A stretch of 25,108 bases of DNA, from assembly GCA_009731375.1 (NCBI GenBank), contig BJOX01000362.1:113386-138493 (forward strand). Direction: 5' to 3'. The stretch comes from Paulinella micropora. Taxonomy: Eukaryota; Cercozoa; Imbricatea; Euglyphida. Both the position numbers and the translations under genes were made by a program. Position 1 is the stretch's first letter. Each line of letters starts with the position of its first letter. The notes under the pieces were generated by a model. The model made no database searches. It worked only from the letters and a program-made list of their open reading frames with translations, and was not told where the DNA came from. Below are positions 1 through 10,602 of this stretch, piece by piece.

Positions 1-151
1 AAGGACTTATTGAAAAAAATAAGGACACCTAGCAAGCCTTATTTCACTATAAGTCGTCTTACTCCGCGTCGTCCTTGTTTTAATAACATATTACATTAAG
101 ATTACCACCCGCCATTGATACGAAGGCCTATTTTGCCATAATACCGCTTCT
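1..151. other. no feature recognised
   Basis: This is AT-rich unique-looking sequence with no convincing reading frame or repeat. It ends where the left arm of the inverted repeat begins. Confidence 0.5.
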
Positions 152-562
152 GATCATTTATGTTGGATAGACAGGTCTATGTTTTATATTATAAAAGAAG
201 CATTAGAAACATAAAAAAACAACATAGGACACAACAAAAACAGACATTCAAATATATCAAAAACATATCTTTGTTTTACGAAAAAAACGACAAACTGAGC
301 ACAATAAGAGAGATTTAGACAAAATAACGACAAAAACCATATAAACGCAGTATATATACAATTTTATGAAATAAAATGGTGTTTTTGTCGTTATTTTGTC
401 TAAATCTCTCTTATTGTGCTCAGTTTGTCGTTTTTTCGTAAAACAAAGATATGTTTTTGATATATTTGAATGTCTGTTTTTGTTGTGTCCTATGTTGTTT
501 TTTATGTTTCTAATGATTCTTTTATAATATAAAACATAGACCTGTCTATCCAACATAAATGA

Positions 563-564
<2 letters not shown>
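152..564. repeat. long inverted repeat, foldback or MITE-like
   Basis: The left arm (about 152-340) and the right arm (about 377-564) are reverse complements over about 188 bp. I see only a few single-base differences and one- or two-base indels. The arms are separated by about 36 bp of AT-rich sequence. The outer ends read GATCATTTATGTTGG on the left and its complement on the right. No reading frame or clear target duplication is visible. The structure could be a foldback or MITE-type non-autonomous transposon, or an inverted duplication made during replication. A transcript through it would fold into a long double-stranded hairpin. Confidence 0.85.

Positions 565-611
<47 letters not shown>
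565..611. repeat. (TA)n microsatellite
   Basis: Uninterrupted TA dinucleotides directly follow the right arm of the inverted repeat and grade into the (ATGT)n array. Confidence 0.95.
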
Positions 612-623
<12 letters not shown>

Positions 624-836
624 GTATGCATGCATGCATGTATGCATGTATGTATGTATGTATGTATGTACATATGTATGTATGCATGCATGTATGCATG
701 CATGTATGCATGCATGCATGCAATGATGTATGTATGTATGTATGTATGTATGTGTATATATGTGTATATGTGTGTGAATGTGTGTGTGTGTGTGTGTGCG
801 TTTGTGTGTGTCTGTGTATGTATGTATGTATGTATG

Positions 837-868
<32 letters not shown>

Positions 869-1198
869 TGTATCATACGGTATGTATGTATGTATGTAGG
901 TATGTAGGTATGTAGGTATGTAGGTATGCATGTATGTATGCATGTATGTATGCATGTATGTATGCATGTATGTATGTATGTATGTATGTATGTATGTATG
1001 TATGTATGTATATATGTATATATGTATGTATGTATGTATGTATGCATGCATGTATGCATGCCTGTATACAGGCATGCATGCATGTATGTATGTATGTATG
1101 TATGTAACTCCCCCCCCCCCCCCCCCCCCCNNNNNNNNNNTGCATGTATGTATGTCTGCATGTATGTATGTATGTATGTATGTATGTATGTATGTATA

Positions 1199-1229
<31 letters not shown>

Positions 1230-1503
1230 TACATGTATGTATGCATGCATGCATGCATGCATGTATGCATGCATGTATGTATGTATGTATGTATGTATGC
1301 ATGCATGCATGCATGCATGCATGCATGTATGTATGTATGTATGTATGTATGTATTTATGTATGTATGTATGCCTTGGTGTGTATCTGTGTGTGTGTGTGT
1401 GTGTGTGTATGTATGCATGTATGTATGTATTCATGTATACATGTATGTATGAATGAGCATTTCATGCATGCATGCATGTATGTATGTATGTATGTATGTA
1501 TAT

Positions 1504-1535
<32 letters not shown>

Positions 1536-2267
1536 TGTATGTATGTATGCATGCATGCATGCATGTATGTATGTATGTGTGTATGTATGTATGTATGTAT
1601 GTATGTATCTATATATGTATGTATGTGTGTATGTGTGTATGTGTCTATGTATGTATGTCTGTATCTATGTATGTGTATCTATGTATGTGTATGTATGTGT
1701 ATGTATGCGTATGTATGTGCATGTATGTGTATGTATGTGTATGTATGTATATGTATGTATGTATGTATGCATGTATGTATGCATGTATGTATGTATGCAT
1801 GCATGCATGCATGCATGCAAGTATGCATGCAAGTATGCATGTATGCATGCATGCATGCATGTATGTATGCATGTATGTATGTAAGTATGTACGTATGAAT
1901 GTATGTATATATGTATGTTTGTATGCATGTCTGTAATGCATGCATGCATGCATGCATGTATGTATGTATGTATGTATGTATGTATGTATGCATGTATGTA
2001 TGTATGCATGTATGTATGTATGTATGTATGTATGTATGTATGTGTATATATGTATGTACGTATGTATGTACGTATGTATGTATGTATGTATGTATGAATG
2101 TATGTATGTATGAATGTATGTATGTATGAATGTATGTATGTATGTATGTATGTATCATACTATGTATGTATGTATGTATGCATGCATGCATGCATGCATG
2201 TATGTATGCATGTATGCATGTATGCATGTATGTATGTATGTATGTATGTATGTATGTATGTATGTCT

Positions 2268-2298
<31 letters not shown>

Positions 2299-2337
2299 AT
2301 GCATGTATGTATGTATGTATGCATGCATGCATGCATG

Positions 2338-2368
<31 letters not shown>

Positions 2369-3480
2369 GTATGTATGTATGTATGTATGTATGCATACAT
2401 GCATGTATGTATGTATGCATGTATGTATGTATGTATGTGTATGTGTGTATGTATGTATGTATGTGTATGTGTGTATGTATGTATGTATGTATGTGTGTGT
2501 CTATGTATGTATGTATGTGTATGTATGTGTATGTATGTGTATGTATGTGTATTTATGTGTATGTATGTGTATGTATGTGTATGTATGTATGTATGTATGT
2601 ATGTATGTATGCATGCATGTATGTATGTATGTATGTATGTATGTATGCATGTATGTATGTATGTCTTTTATTTTTGCATGCATGCAGGCATGTATGCATG
2701 TATGTATGTATGTATGTATGTATGCATGTATGTATGTATGCATGTATGTATGTATGTATGCATGTACTATGATGTATGTATGCATGTATGTATTTATGCA
2801 TGTATGTATGTATGCATGTATGTAGGTATGCATGTATGTATATGTATGTATGTATGCACCGTATGTATGTATGTATGTATATATGTATCACGGTAAGTAT
2901 GTATGTATGTATGTATGTATATATGTGTACACGGTATGTATGTGTATGTATGTATGTATGTATGTATGTATGCATGTATGTATGTATGTATGTATGTATG
3001 TATGTATGTATGTATGTGTGTATGTATGTTTGTATATATATGCATGTATGCATGCAATGATGTCACTCATGTATGTATGTATGTATGTATGTCACAGTAG
3101 TATGAATGTATGTATGTATGTTTGTATGTATGTATTCACGTATGTATGTATGTATCATGGTATGATCATGCTTTGATATTCATGTATGTATGTGTATGTA
3201 TGTTTATGTATGTATGTATGTATTTATGTATGTATGTATGTATTTATGTCCGAGCCACTCACTAGTATGTATGCAGCAGTGCCACGGTATGTATGTATGT
3301 ATGTATGTATGTATGTATGTATGTATGTTTGTGACTATGTACGAGGTATGTATGTACTATAATGTAGGTATGTAGGTGTCCAGGTATGCAGGTCATGATG
3401 TATCACGGTATGGCTGTGCCACGGTATGTATGTATTTATGTATGTATGCCACCGCATACATGTATGTCTGTATGTATCAT
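612..3480. repeat. (ATGT)n tetranucleotide satellite with ATGC and GTGT variants
   Basis: About 2.9 kb consists almost wholly of ATGT units. They are interspersed with ATGC tracts, (GT)n stretches near 772-812 and 1383-1407, and AT(GT)2 variants. Because the unit is four bases long and contains no stop in any register (M-Y-V-C on one strand, T-Y-I-H on the other), the array is open in all six frames. The long reading frames here are artefacts of composition. From about 2850 rightward the array is broken by short non-repeat pieces, many containing CACGGTATG. Confidence 0.97.
1110..1140. other. C21 run and 10-base assembly gap
   Basis: A run of 21 C residues directly precedes ten N inside the (ATGT)n array. 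The C run is out of character with its surroundings and probably marks a sequencing or assembly failure rather than a biological tract. Confidence 0.8.
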
Positions 3481-3872
3481 ATGTAAATGCGACACTGATG
3501 TCATTTAACTATTCAGTACCGTCCGAGTCACGGTATGACTCATGCCGGATTATTGAATTATTCAATATTGATCAAGATTAGTACTGCCGCTGAAAAAAAA
3601 TCAATCAGTGTAGTATTAATTCAGGAGTCAACCAATATAAATCGGGAGTCCAGGCAATATTCATCAACCGTCTTATGATGTTAATCCGGGCCGGCAATAT
3701 TAATCAATAACTATTAATCAATATCACTTAATCAATATGAACTTGAGTTCAACTTGAATCAATATTAATCAGTCAATATTACAAGTTATGATGGTGGCAG
3801 TTGATAATAAAACGGAACTTCAAGTTATCATAATGAAGTAACCGGGAACTAAAAGTCATAGATGTAAAAACT
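3481..3872. other. AT-rich flank with AATATT/ATCAAT motifs, no gene seen
   Basis: The sequence is rich in repeated words such as CAATATTAATCAAT. It contains no credible reading frame. The same word family occurs on the far side of the retrotransposon (12666-13094), so the element appears to have landed within one AT-rich region. Confidence 0.6.
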
Positions 3873-3878
3873 TGAAGA
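3873..3878. repeat. target site duplication, left copy
   Basis: TGAAGA abuts the outer edge of the left LTR and matches TGAAGA beyond the right LTR at 12660-12665. Five bases is the usual copia duplication. The sixth may be chance. Confidence 0.75.
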
Positions 3879-4195
3879 GATAATTAGGTATAAACCGGTC
3901 ACTCACGGACCTTACCATACCTTTCACTTGCGGTTTGCCGGGAGACTTCTTTAAAAGCCAGGTTGCTCACAGCCACTTTAATCAGAAGACATAAACGCAG
4001 AACTGAACTGCAAGAGAGCTAACTAATCTAAGTGCATCGGACTAGCAGTAACTTTCACTGACGCTCAATAATATGGTCAGGTACACAATAGTAAAAACGT
4101 AACGTGCACAATTGACTTGGATTACCCATTACTGTTACTCCTAATTATGACTTAGTAAAATGTTACCGCACATAGAAATCAATCATAATTACGAC
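3879..4195 (-). repeat. 3' LTR, main part
   Basis: This stretch aligns with 12271-12626, the right LTR, with many long identical blocks and several small indels (about 3-20 bases). It ends at an inversion breakpoint. The remaining roughly 34 bases of this LTR lie at 5068-5101 in the opposite orientation. Confidence 0.92.
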
Positions 4196-4414
4196 GCACA
4201 AACTATTTTAGCGGCAGAGAGAGGAATGTCAGGGTCACGCACTAAACATTTACCTCTTGAACTACATTTCATGCATCACGCACAACGTGATAAAGAAGTA
4301 AGGTTTGTAAAAGTAGGAACTAAGAAACAGATAGCAGATGTATTAACTAAACATGTACCTAAGGACCAATTTGAGTACTTGGTTAGTAAATTCATGATCA
4401 CTCTTAAACCATAA
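4196..4414 (+). pseudogene. copia RNase H, C-terminal part (inverted)
   Basis: About 72 codons end in TAA at 4412-4414. The conserved copia block is clear: SRTKHLPLELHFM corresponds to the family's S-R-T/S-K-H-I-D-I-R-Y-H-F, and KKQIADVLTKHVP to its K-E-Q-I-A-D-I-F-T-K-P-L-P. The upstream half of the domain is on the minus strand from 5102 rightward. The frame also runs 5' into LTR sequence from 4160, which is a chance extension made by the inversion. No stop or frameshift is visible in this part. Confidence 0.9.
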
Positions 4415-5058
4415 ATCTTCTTAACGGAAAATCCGCAAATTTCCGCTGAGTTCACTCATGATGTTCTTTTGTGTGAGTGCGAGTCTTTTCTCTGCAGGCG
4501 ATGTCTCTATATAGGTGTTCGTTTGAGGCGAGATGAATGATCCCGTGAACTTAAATTCGAGCGTTTGACGAGGCGCGGGACGATCAGTCACCATCGATCG
4601 TGGAACAAGAGCGGGATAGCAGAAGTCGGACGAAATGGAGGAGTCGAACATGGATGAAGTTTTGACCACAACTGCCACGACTTGCGACTGCATCATCACG
4701 TTGGGCACGGACTGCCGCCATATTGTCATTAGTTATCAGAGTGCTAATCGAGTAATCAGTTTTTAATGTGATTTACGCGCGAAAAACAACTTCAAGTTTG
4801 CTACTACGTAATTATTGCTTTCATTTTGCAAGTACGAGTTTGTCATTTACAAACGAGTCCTTTTACTTCAATTTAATGGACCCATTGGATCGAGATGCTT
4901 TCGCGGCGAGGAATTGAGGATTCGTGTGGATTCGTAATTTATGACTCTCTACGTTTTGAGTCGCGTATGTGTAGCTTTTATTTGACGTTATACTACTGTG
5001 ACTTACTCAGTCAGACAGGATTTACGAAGTTATCCACTAATACAAGTGACATTGAATT
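4415..5058 (+). other. retrotransposon 3' non-coding region
   Basis: About 640 bp lie between the pol stop codon and the polypurine tract in the inverted segment. It has no good sense frame. A 102-codon antisense frame at 4421-4729 has no recognisable motif and is probably accidental. Confidence 0.55.
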
Positions 5059-5067
5059 AAGGGGGAG
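5059..5067 (+). promoter_or_regulatory. polypurine tract (plus-strand primer)
   Basis: AAGGGGGAG lies immediately before the LTR start CGTTGGACA. This is where copia-type elements place the primer for plus-strand DNA synthesis. It is on plus here because it sits in the inverted segment. Confidence 0.85.
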
Positions 5068-5101
5068 CGTTGGACAGGCAACATCGAGTTACTATTTGAG
5101 T
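5068..5101 (+). repeat. 3' LTR, first 34 bases (inverted)
   Basis: CGTTGGACAGGCAACATC and the following bases are the reverse complement of the outer end of the right LTR (about 12626-12659), with one substitution and a two-base length difference. The fragment is cut off from the rest of its LTR (3879-4195) by the inversion. Confidence 0.92.
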
Positions 5102-5661
5102 GTCCTCAAATAATTCTAATGGGCTAGTCTGTGCTACTCCTAATTCCTCCGCTATATGTCTAACTGCTAACCCTTCATGAATGCATTCTACAGTTGCGAA
5201 GATTTCCGCATCATTCGAGCTTAATGCAATACGTGATTGATGTTTCGATAACCATGCAATTGGGTCACCTCCCCATAGAACTATATACCCTGTACGAGAC
5301 TTTCCTGTCTTTTTGCACACTTTATGTGCCGCATCGGGCCATAGAGTAATTCCGGGATATGTCCTTGCTTTCTGCGATGATTTCGGCCCGTGAAATGCAA
5401 TACCGCGAAATGAACTAAGTACAGAAAAATTCGTCCCAACATTGCATAAGTCACTCCGACGTCAACAGTCTGCATAACGCTAGCTGCATTCAAAGCTTGG
5501 TCTGCATCTGGTCTAGTCATCTTAGTCAAAAACAGTAACTTTCCAACTAAGCTAGGAATGAAATGCTTCCTAAGTGCACTAGATTCCGACATAGGTTCTG
5601 GCTCCTGCTCTGCGCTAGGCGTGCTTAGCGGGCGTGCGTCTGCATATCTTACGTCTTTCAA
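5102..5661 (-). pseudogene. copia RNase H, N-terminal part, and RT-RNase H connection
   Basis: Near 5490-5520 the minus strand reads TRPDADQALN, the copia block that leads into RNase H. A frameshift follows near 5400-5440. A second frame (5320 downward) carries KSRTGYIVLWGGDPIAW, then SKHQSRIALSSNDAEIFAT, which match the family's K-S-T-T-G-Y, W-x-S-K-K-Q and S-S-x-E-A-E-Y blocks. The frame reaches LELFED at the inversion breakpoint and then runs into inverted LTR sequence. The remainder is at 4196-4414 on plus. Confidence 0.9.
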
Positions 5662-6873
5662 GATCTGTTTCTGATATCTCGTCTGATGTAGTAAAATGCG
5701 ACCTCCTTCCTGTTCTATTTCTATACCCTTAAACTCTTTGGCTACACCTAATCGTTTTAGGGGATATAACTTTTCTAGTTGGCTTGCAAACTTATCATAC
5801 GTACGTTCGTTAGGCGCCGAAAAGATTAGATCATCTACATGAAATATGCAAATGATTGAGTCTCTTATGGGTTTGTCTTTTCAATGAACATACATAGATC
5901 TGCGTCTAGCAATCGAAATCCTAACTCTTCTAACTTTGGGGCCAAGATTTCATACCAACGTCTGCCTGCCTGTGGGGCACCATACAGAGCTCCATCTATC
6001 CTTAATATCATGCCATTATGACCTTCCCTGTCTAAACCATCTGGGGCGTACGCGTAAACAGGATCATTCATTCTAGCATTCAAGTAAGCATTTTTGAAGT
6101 CTATACCATACAACTTGTGACCATGCCAAGCAGCTATCTTAGCTAAGAAAAGTAGTGATCGATGAGCTGCACAAGGTACAAATGATTGATCTGGATTATA
6201 GCTAACTCCTGGTTCTAGCATATCTCCTCGCAAAGCTATTCGTGACTTGACAAACTTGCGTCCTTTATCATCAAGCTTAACTTTATGTACCCATGTCAGT
6301 CTTACTATCTTCGACACTCCCTTCTCTTTTGCTTCCTTGGGGCTTACCCAGGTATAGGTGTTAAAAGACTTAAGAGCCTTTATTATTATCCATGCATTCT
6401 TTCAACTCCTTAGCTGTTAGCCCTTCGTCGACTATCTCTTTTAGCACACGTAGTGTGAGGTAGAGTAAAACTTCACTACTATCCTCTCCTAGTATGCTTT
6501 CCTCAGACGACTTGGCGTCTTCTAGTTCACCGGGTGGATGGATTGGGTCTACTTTATACTTTCTGATTTCAGTGTCTAACATCTTTTCAACTAGTCCGTC
6601 ATCAAAAGATACAAAGTGACTTGGCTTGAGCTGTTTGCGAACTTTAAGTCTATCGCCTTTCTCGCATGGTTTCAAAACTTTACTGGTTCGTTTAGCTTCT
6701 TGCCAACTGTCTCCATACTCTTCCTTCGCCCATAGTTCACCAAAAGCTACCGCTGGTACAACTACCTTGACACTTTCTAATGAGGTGTTTTCCTTGACCA
6801 CCTTCTTAGTTGTGACTGGTTGTGGGTCCGGCTTTGCTGTCGTCCGTTCCTTTCTTTCTCGTTTCCCTCTCAC
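5662..6873 (-). pseudogene. copia reverse transcriptase with upstream linker
   Basis: The palm and fingers are recognisable from about 6317 down. KSRIALRGDMLEPGVSY matches K-A-R-x-V-A-R-G, and KLYGIDFKNAYLNARM carries the first catalytic Asp. ALYGAPQAGRRWYEIL matches the family's L-Y-G-L-K-Q-A-x-R-x-W. A one-base deletion near 5870-5880 shifts the frame just before FHVDDLIF (5830-5841 encodes HVDD), the catalytic pair, with His in place of the usual Tyr. The part upstream of 6370 is a charged linker. A frame break separates it from the fingers. Confidence 0.92.
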
Positions 6874-7191
6874 TATGTTAGCTGTCGTGATTTTGTCACT
6901 TTGTTCCCATGTGAGGCCCTTGTTTGGCGATTCTCCTTCCCTATATCTCCGGCTTGGGTGACTAGCTGAAGGGTCCTGCGCACTAAGCGATTCGATGGAT
7001 GTTAACCTGTCGTCCTGATCAACAACTTGGCTTTCGTTAGAGTCAATGGGAAAACCGGAATCTGGACCAGTGTCGTCCTCGACTCCTTGTTTTTCCTCAA
7101 ATCTTCTGACTCCCCCTGAACTTTAGGATCCGGTTCTGTCTCCGCTTGCTCAAGCTGTTCTGCTTTGCTATTGCTACTCTCCCCCTCAGAT
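6874..7191 (-). pseudogene. integrase-RT linker with frameshifts
   Basis: This is low-complexity acidic and serine-rich coding remnant (DDESEGESSN and similar) between the integrase C-terminus and the RT linker. It is disrupted by a 70-bp tandem duplication that is not a multiple of three. Confidence 0.6.
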
Positions 7192-7280
7192 TCATCGTCC
7201 CATTGTACTCTCCGCTTGCTCAAGCTGTTCTGCATTGCTATTGCTACTCTCCCCCTCAGATTCATCGTCCCATTGTACTC
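7140..7280. repeat. 70-bp tandem duplication inside pol
   Basis: Copy one (7140-7209) and copy two (7210-7280) both begin CTCCGCTTGCTCAAGCTG and differ at about one base. The duplicated unit encodes the acidic DDESEGESS stretch twice in different frames. Confidence 0.9.
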
Positions 7281-8000
7281 CTCTGGGTGGGTGTGCATCT
7301 TTTCCAACTATGTGGGGGTTGAAACGCACGTTGCGTACGTTCGATATGACCTTGCGGCCATCCCAAACCCTGTAAAGCTCTTTGAAAACATCATATCCCA
7401 AGAGCATTACACGTTTTGCCTTATAGTTTCCTTTGCCAACTTGCTTTCCGACATACATTACTCCCATACATCCTATTGGTTTCAGTTGCCGAATGGCCTG
7501 TTTGTAACCCAAACACTGCTCAAAGGGTGAAATCCCTTGACGTGGTCCTGTTGTAGCTGGCAATATGTTGTGTAGTGTGGTAGCGGTGTGTTCCATCTCG
7601 GCCCAAAACTTAAGTGGAAGGTTAGCTTCATATCGCATAGCCCTAGCTGGCCCTGCTGTTATGTCATTAACTTTTTCAGCTATCATATTTCAGTCTTTGT
7701 CTCCTGGTGCTGAAACTTTCCAAATGAATTGCCATGGTTTCCACCATTCGATTACTTCCACGGGGGCAACGAATTCGTTGTCACACGTGACAAGTTTGCC
7801 CTTCCTACCGGTCTGTCGTTCAAACCACGCTACTGCCTGCTTAAGACACTTTACAAACTAGTTCTTATGTCTTAAGTAAAAATCTAAGATATAACCTGAA
7901 TAATCGTCTGTTACACAAAACTTGTAGTACTTGCCATTGATGGACATTACTGCCCATGGTCCGGCTGTATCTACATGCAAAATCTCACTCGCATAACTAG
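7192..8000 (-). pseudogene. copia integrase catalytic core and C-terminus
   Basis: The core begins near 7980 with ILHVDTAGPWAV (first catalytic Asp), then KFCVTDDYSGY, then LVTCDNEF (second Asp). It continues into MIAEKVNDITAGPARAM, the degenerate form of the family's G-V-A-E-R-x-N-R-T block carrying the Glu. After it come LKFWAEMEHTATTLHNILP and LKPIGCMGVMYV. The C-terminal KRVMLLGYDVFKELYRVWD matches the family's F-L-G-Y...Y-R-V-W. Two in-frame stops break the core: TAG at 7858-7860 and TGA at 7690-7692. Confidence 0.92.
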
Positions 8001-8546
8001 CTCTCCTAATCCTATTATCTTAAATCTGGGCAATTCTTTAGCCTTACCCATCATACAAGCTTCACAATATCTAACTAAATCTTGATTGCCGACAACTTTG
8101 CGGCCCAGTGCATTGCCTAATGCATAGGTCTTCTTTATAGCCTTATGCCCGCTGCACTGATGCATGACGTAGATGTCTACGGGCTTCTTATTTGCACTCT
8201 TCTCTGGATACATAGCATATAACACATCCCTTACTCTCTCTATTCTCACACACTTTAGCTACTTCTTTCTTATTCTCTCTCTCCTTGGGGATTCCCTCCC
8301 CATTTACCCCGCCTTTGATTTCTTTACCTTGATCTTGGGCTCAAATCGCTTGTTAATGTCAAGAGGTTTGTCATATTCCGTGTCCCACCGGTATAGCATT
8401 CCCGGCGTCATTCTCCCCCTGACTATCACGTCACTCTCTTTCACTCTTATGGGGTGCTTTAGAATAAACAACTGTCCGTTCTGGTGAATAACAGATCTGT
8501 GGTGCAAGTGATCCACGCTGCCGGTTGAAACTATGTTCACAGGCAC
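8001..8546 (-). pseudogene. copia pre-integrase region and HHCC zinc finger
   Basis: The right part reads NGQLFILKHPIRV and then MTPGMLYRWD, the usual stretch between protease and integrase (family pattern G...L-Y-x-L). The left part, in another frame, carries HQCSGHKAIKKTYALG, then YCEACMMGKAKELPRF. This is the H-x4-H...C-x2-C zinc finger of retroviral-type integrases, followed by the typical C-x-x-G-K. A frameshift near 8270-8310 separates the two, and another joins this region to the protease frame. Confidence 0.88.
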
Positions 8547-9687
8547 CCTTGAGTGTCGTACAACATCTCCGAAGTTTCTTGACCATCACAGGTTGTTCTG
8601 TCCCATCTACACGGGTTAATCTCGCTTCTCCCTTCTGGTTCACTATGCTTTCTCCGTTTCCAGTGATCAGACTGACTGGTGCAATATCAGAGAGGTTGCT
8701 CAATATAGCTGTCGTGCAAGCTATGTCTCGTGACGATCCACTGTCTTGCACTATCATCCTCTCTTTCTTGCTTTTTCCCTTTCTTTCTGCTACCATCAGG
8801 TTATGCTCGATATCTTCCATGTTCTCCTTTTCTTTCTCTTTCTCTTTCTTGCTCGCCTCTCTTTCCTTTCTTTCTTTCTCTTCGTTCTCAGCTCTCTCTT
8901 CGTTGTATCGTTCCTCGTGCATCCAATCGTATTCTTCCCTCGCATCTTTGTAATCTCTGTACGAAATTGGAAGTGATCTTTCTATTCTCATCTGTTCAGA
9001 ATCCATAGAGTCCTCTGTGCTTCCGGGGTCTTCATCGTCTTCTTCTGACGCTCCGTCTATCTCCCTTCTTTTCGCATCGAATGCTATCTTCTTTCTAGCT
9101 GCTGTCTTTGGTGTAAAGAATAGGTATGCGTCTTCTGAGTGTAACTTGCGTAAATACGCATTCAAAGATCCCTCTGCCACTACCTCGTTGTGAATCTGGG
9201 CTAAGTGAGGCATAGACCCCACTAACTGCTCTGCAAAAGCATTTTTGTGGTTGCATGCTAGGTCAAGAATACCATAATCAATCACGGATAGCATTTCTAT
9301 GTAGAACTCACTGTACTTGCCGTTCGTTTCGTAACATAACACATCCTTCACAGTTAGGTCTTTCAATCCATTCGACATCACAAACAACAAACGCTGTAAT
9401 TCTGTCTTTTGGGGTCTCGGGTGTCCTTCACTGTGTCTCATCTGACAATCCCAAATCGCTCTCTCTTTCTTCACTGACTCTTCTGATGTTGCTTTCAAAC
9501 GTGCTTCTCTCACTGACTCTCTTGCTATGGGTGTAGTACCCGCAGCATGCGACAAAAACACGTCATTTATCGCCCAAAACACGTCTGTCAGTAGGTTGTT
9601 GTCTGTCTCAGCTACCCTCACTCCTTTCTCTCTTTTCACCTTCACAACATCACCTGTCTCCTCATCCATGATGCACGCATGCAATGA
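8547..9687 (-). pseudogene. copia protease with a long N-terminal extension
   Basis: One open frame runs from the in-frame TAG at 9688-9690 to 8431. The aspartic protease core is near its end: ERMIVQDSGSSRDIACT, with DSG encoded at 8737-8745, followed by VSLITGNGES. Upstream are about 300 codons without a family I recognise: a globular-looking part (LLFVMSNGLKDLTVKDV, HLAQIHNEVVAEGSLNAY), then an acidic patch, then a Lys/Glu-rich probable coiled coil. Copia proteases normally follow the zinc knuckle closely, so the extension is unusual. Confidence 0.85.
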
Positions 9688-10602
9688 CTAAGCTAGCTTC
9701 TTTATATCCTCAAAGCTTATCACTTTGCCACTGTGTCCCCTCTTTTTACTGCTCCCCTCCGTAGTTGTGCTTTGTTGACGCGTGGAGTTGTGCAAGTTGT
9801 GCTGTGGAGTGGGTGTTGTTTGTGTATCCTGTCTATCTTCGTCCAATCTATCTACCGGGGACGGACCTTTTGAGGGTTGCGACGGGGGCCATGCCTTGCC
9901 TTCAGCTTTTCCCCTGTTGCACAGACACTGTTCTTGTTGCTTCTATCTCTGCCTTAACCTCCCCGGCCCGCGCTTGAAAATCTGGCATATCAGCACAGTC
10001 AGCCATGAATTTTTCTTCTCGCGGGTTTTCCGGTTTGATGACTGACTCGGGTTTTTGAGCGGGAATTACCTTGTCCTTTTGTCCGGGTATTGCTGAGTCC
10101 TTTTTCGAAAGTTGCTGTGCTCTCGCCCCCTTGCTCTCCCTCTCTCTCTTCAATCTTTTCATCATTCACTTGGGTACTCATTGGTGGGGGGTGGGCGGCA
10201 TGATGGGGGTTGTTCCAGATCAACATCTGGGAATTGTGGGTCCTGCTTGTAGTAATAACCACACAGACTAGCATACTGTAACCTCTTGCTCATACTGCCT
10301 GCCTTACCTATGCTCCCACTTTCTCCATATTTCACACCACACTGCTTCCCCTTTGAGTTCTTCCCTACACATTGGATTGTGTTTCGTTTGGGATTGGGTG
10401 CCTGTTTGGTGGGGGTGATAGTTTGTGGTGTCTTGTGTTTGTTTGTCTCTTTCGTTTGAAGGAGAGATTGCGGTGTCGGTTTCAGTTTCGTCGGTTTCTC
10501 TTGTTTAGCAGGGTTGCGAGGAAGTTTCTCGCACGAGACTCTCGTGCTGTGGAGGGGGTCGGTTGGGAGGGGTTGTTGACGAAGGGTTGAGGGGTTGATC
10601 AC
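9688..10602 (-). pseudogene. retrotransposon region between gag knuckle and protease
   Basis: Two or three overlapping frames are joined by frameshifts. Right to left there is a proline/threonine/lysine-rich stretch. Next comes a Cys-containing segment (IQCVGKNSKGKQC, then LCGYYYKQDPQF) that resembles a small zinc-binding C-x8-C...C motif. A charged region follows, ending in ISFEDIKKLA just before TAG at 9688-9690. The frame is open on both sides of that TAG. I do not recognise a family. It is probably an enlarged gag C-terminus or an extra module. Confidence 0.6.

Larger units (their letters stand above)
4196..5101 (+). other. 906-bp segment inverted within the retrotransposon
   Basis: The segment is bounded by GAC at 4193-4195 and GTC at 5102-5104. 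It carries, in plus orientation, the C-terminal RNase H, the 3' non-coding part of the element, the polypurine tract and the first 34 bases of the LTR, while everything around it is on minus. Flipping it restores both the RNase H frame, with Asp encoded exactly at the joint, and the LTR sequence as read at 12624-12659. Confidence 0.93.

Noticed and set aside
257-3375. Long open frames encoding MYVC or THIY repeats on both strands
   Set aside because: A stop-free four-base repeat is open in every frame. The frames follow the microsatellite exactly and carry no start context, domain or codon bias.
612-3480. CRISPR array or minisatellite with regular spacers
   Set aside because: The units are tetranucleotides without spacers and the context is eukaryotic.
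4160-4195. N-terminal MLPHIEINHNYD extension of the plus-strand RNase H frame
   Set aside because: It is LTR sequence joined by the inversion. The same bases occur in the right LTR at about 12591-12626 without RNase H.
4421-4729. 102-codon antisense frame starting at an ATGGCGGC sequence
   Set aside because: It is antisense to the retrotransposon's 3' non-coding region, has no recognisable motif, and the ATGGCGGC context is probably chance.
8525-9008. Plus-strand frames of 76-142 codons rich in S, F and L
   Set aside because: They are antisense shadows of the Lys/Glu-rich part of the protease-bearing frame.
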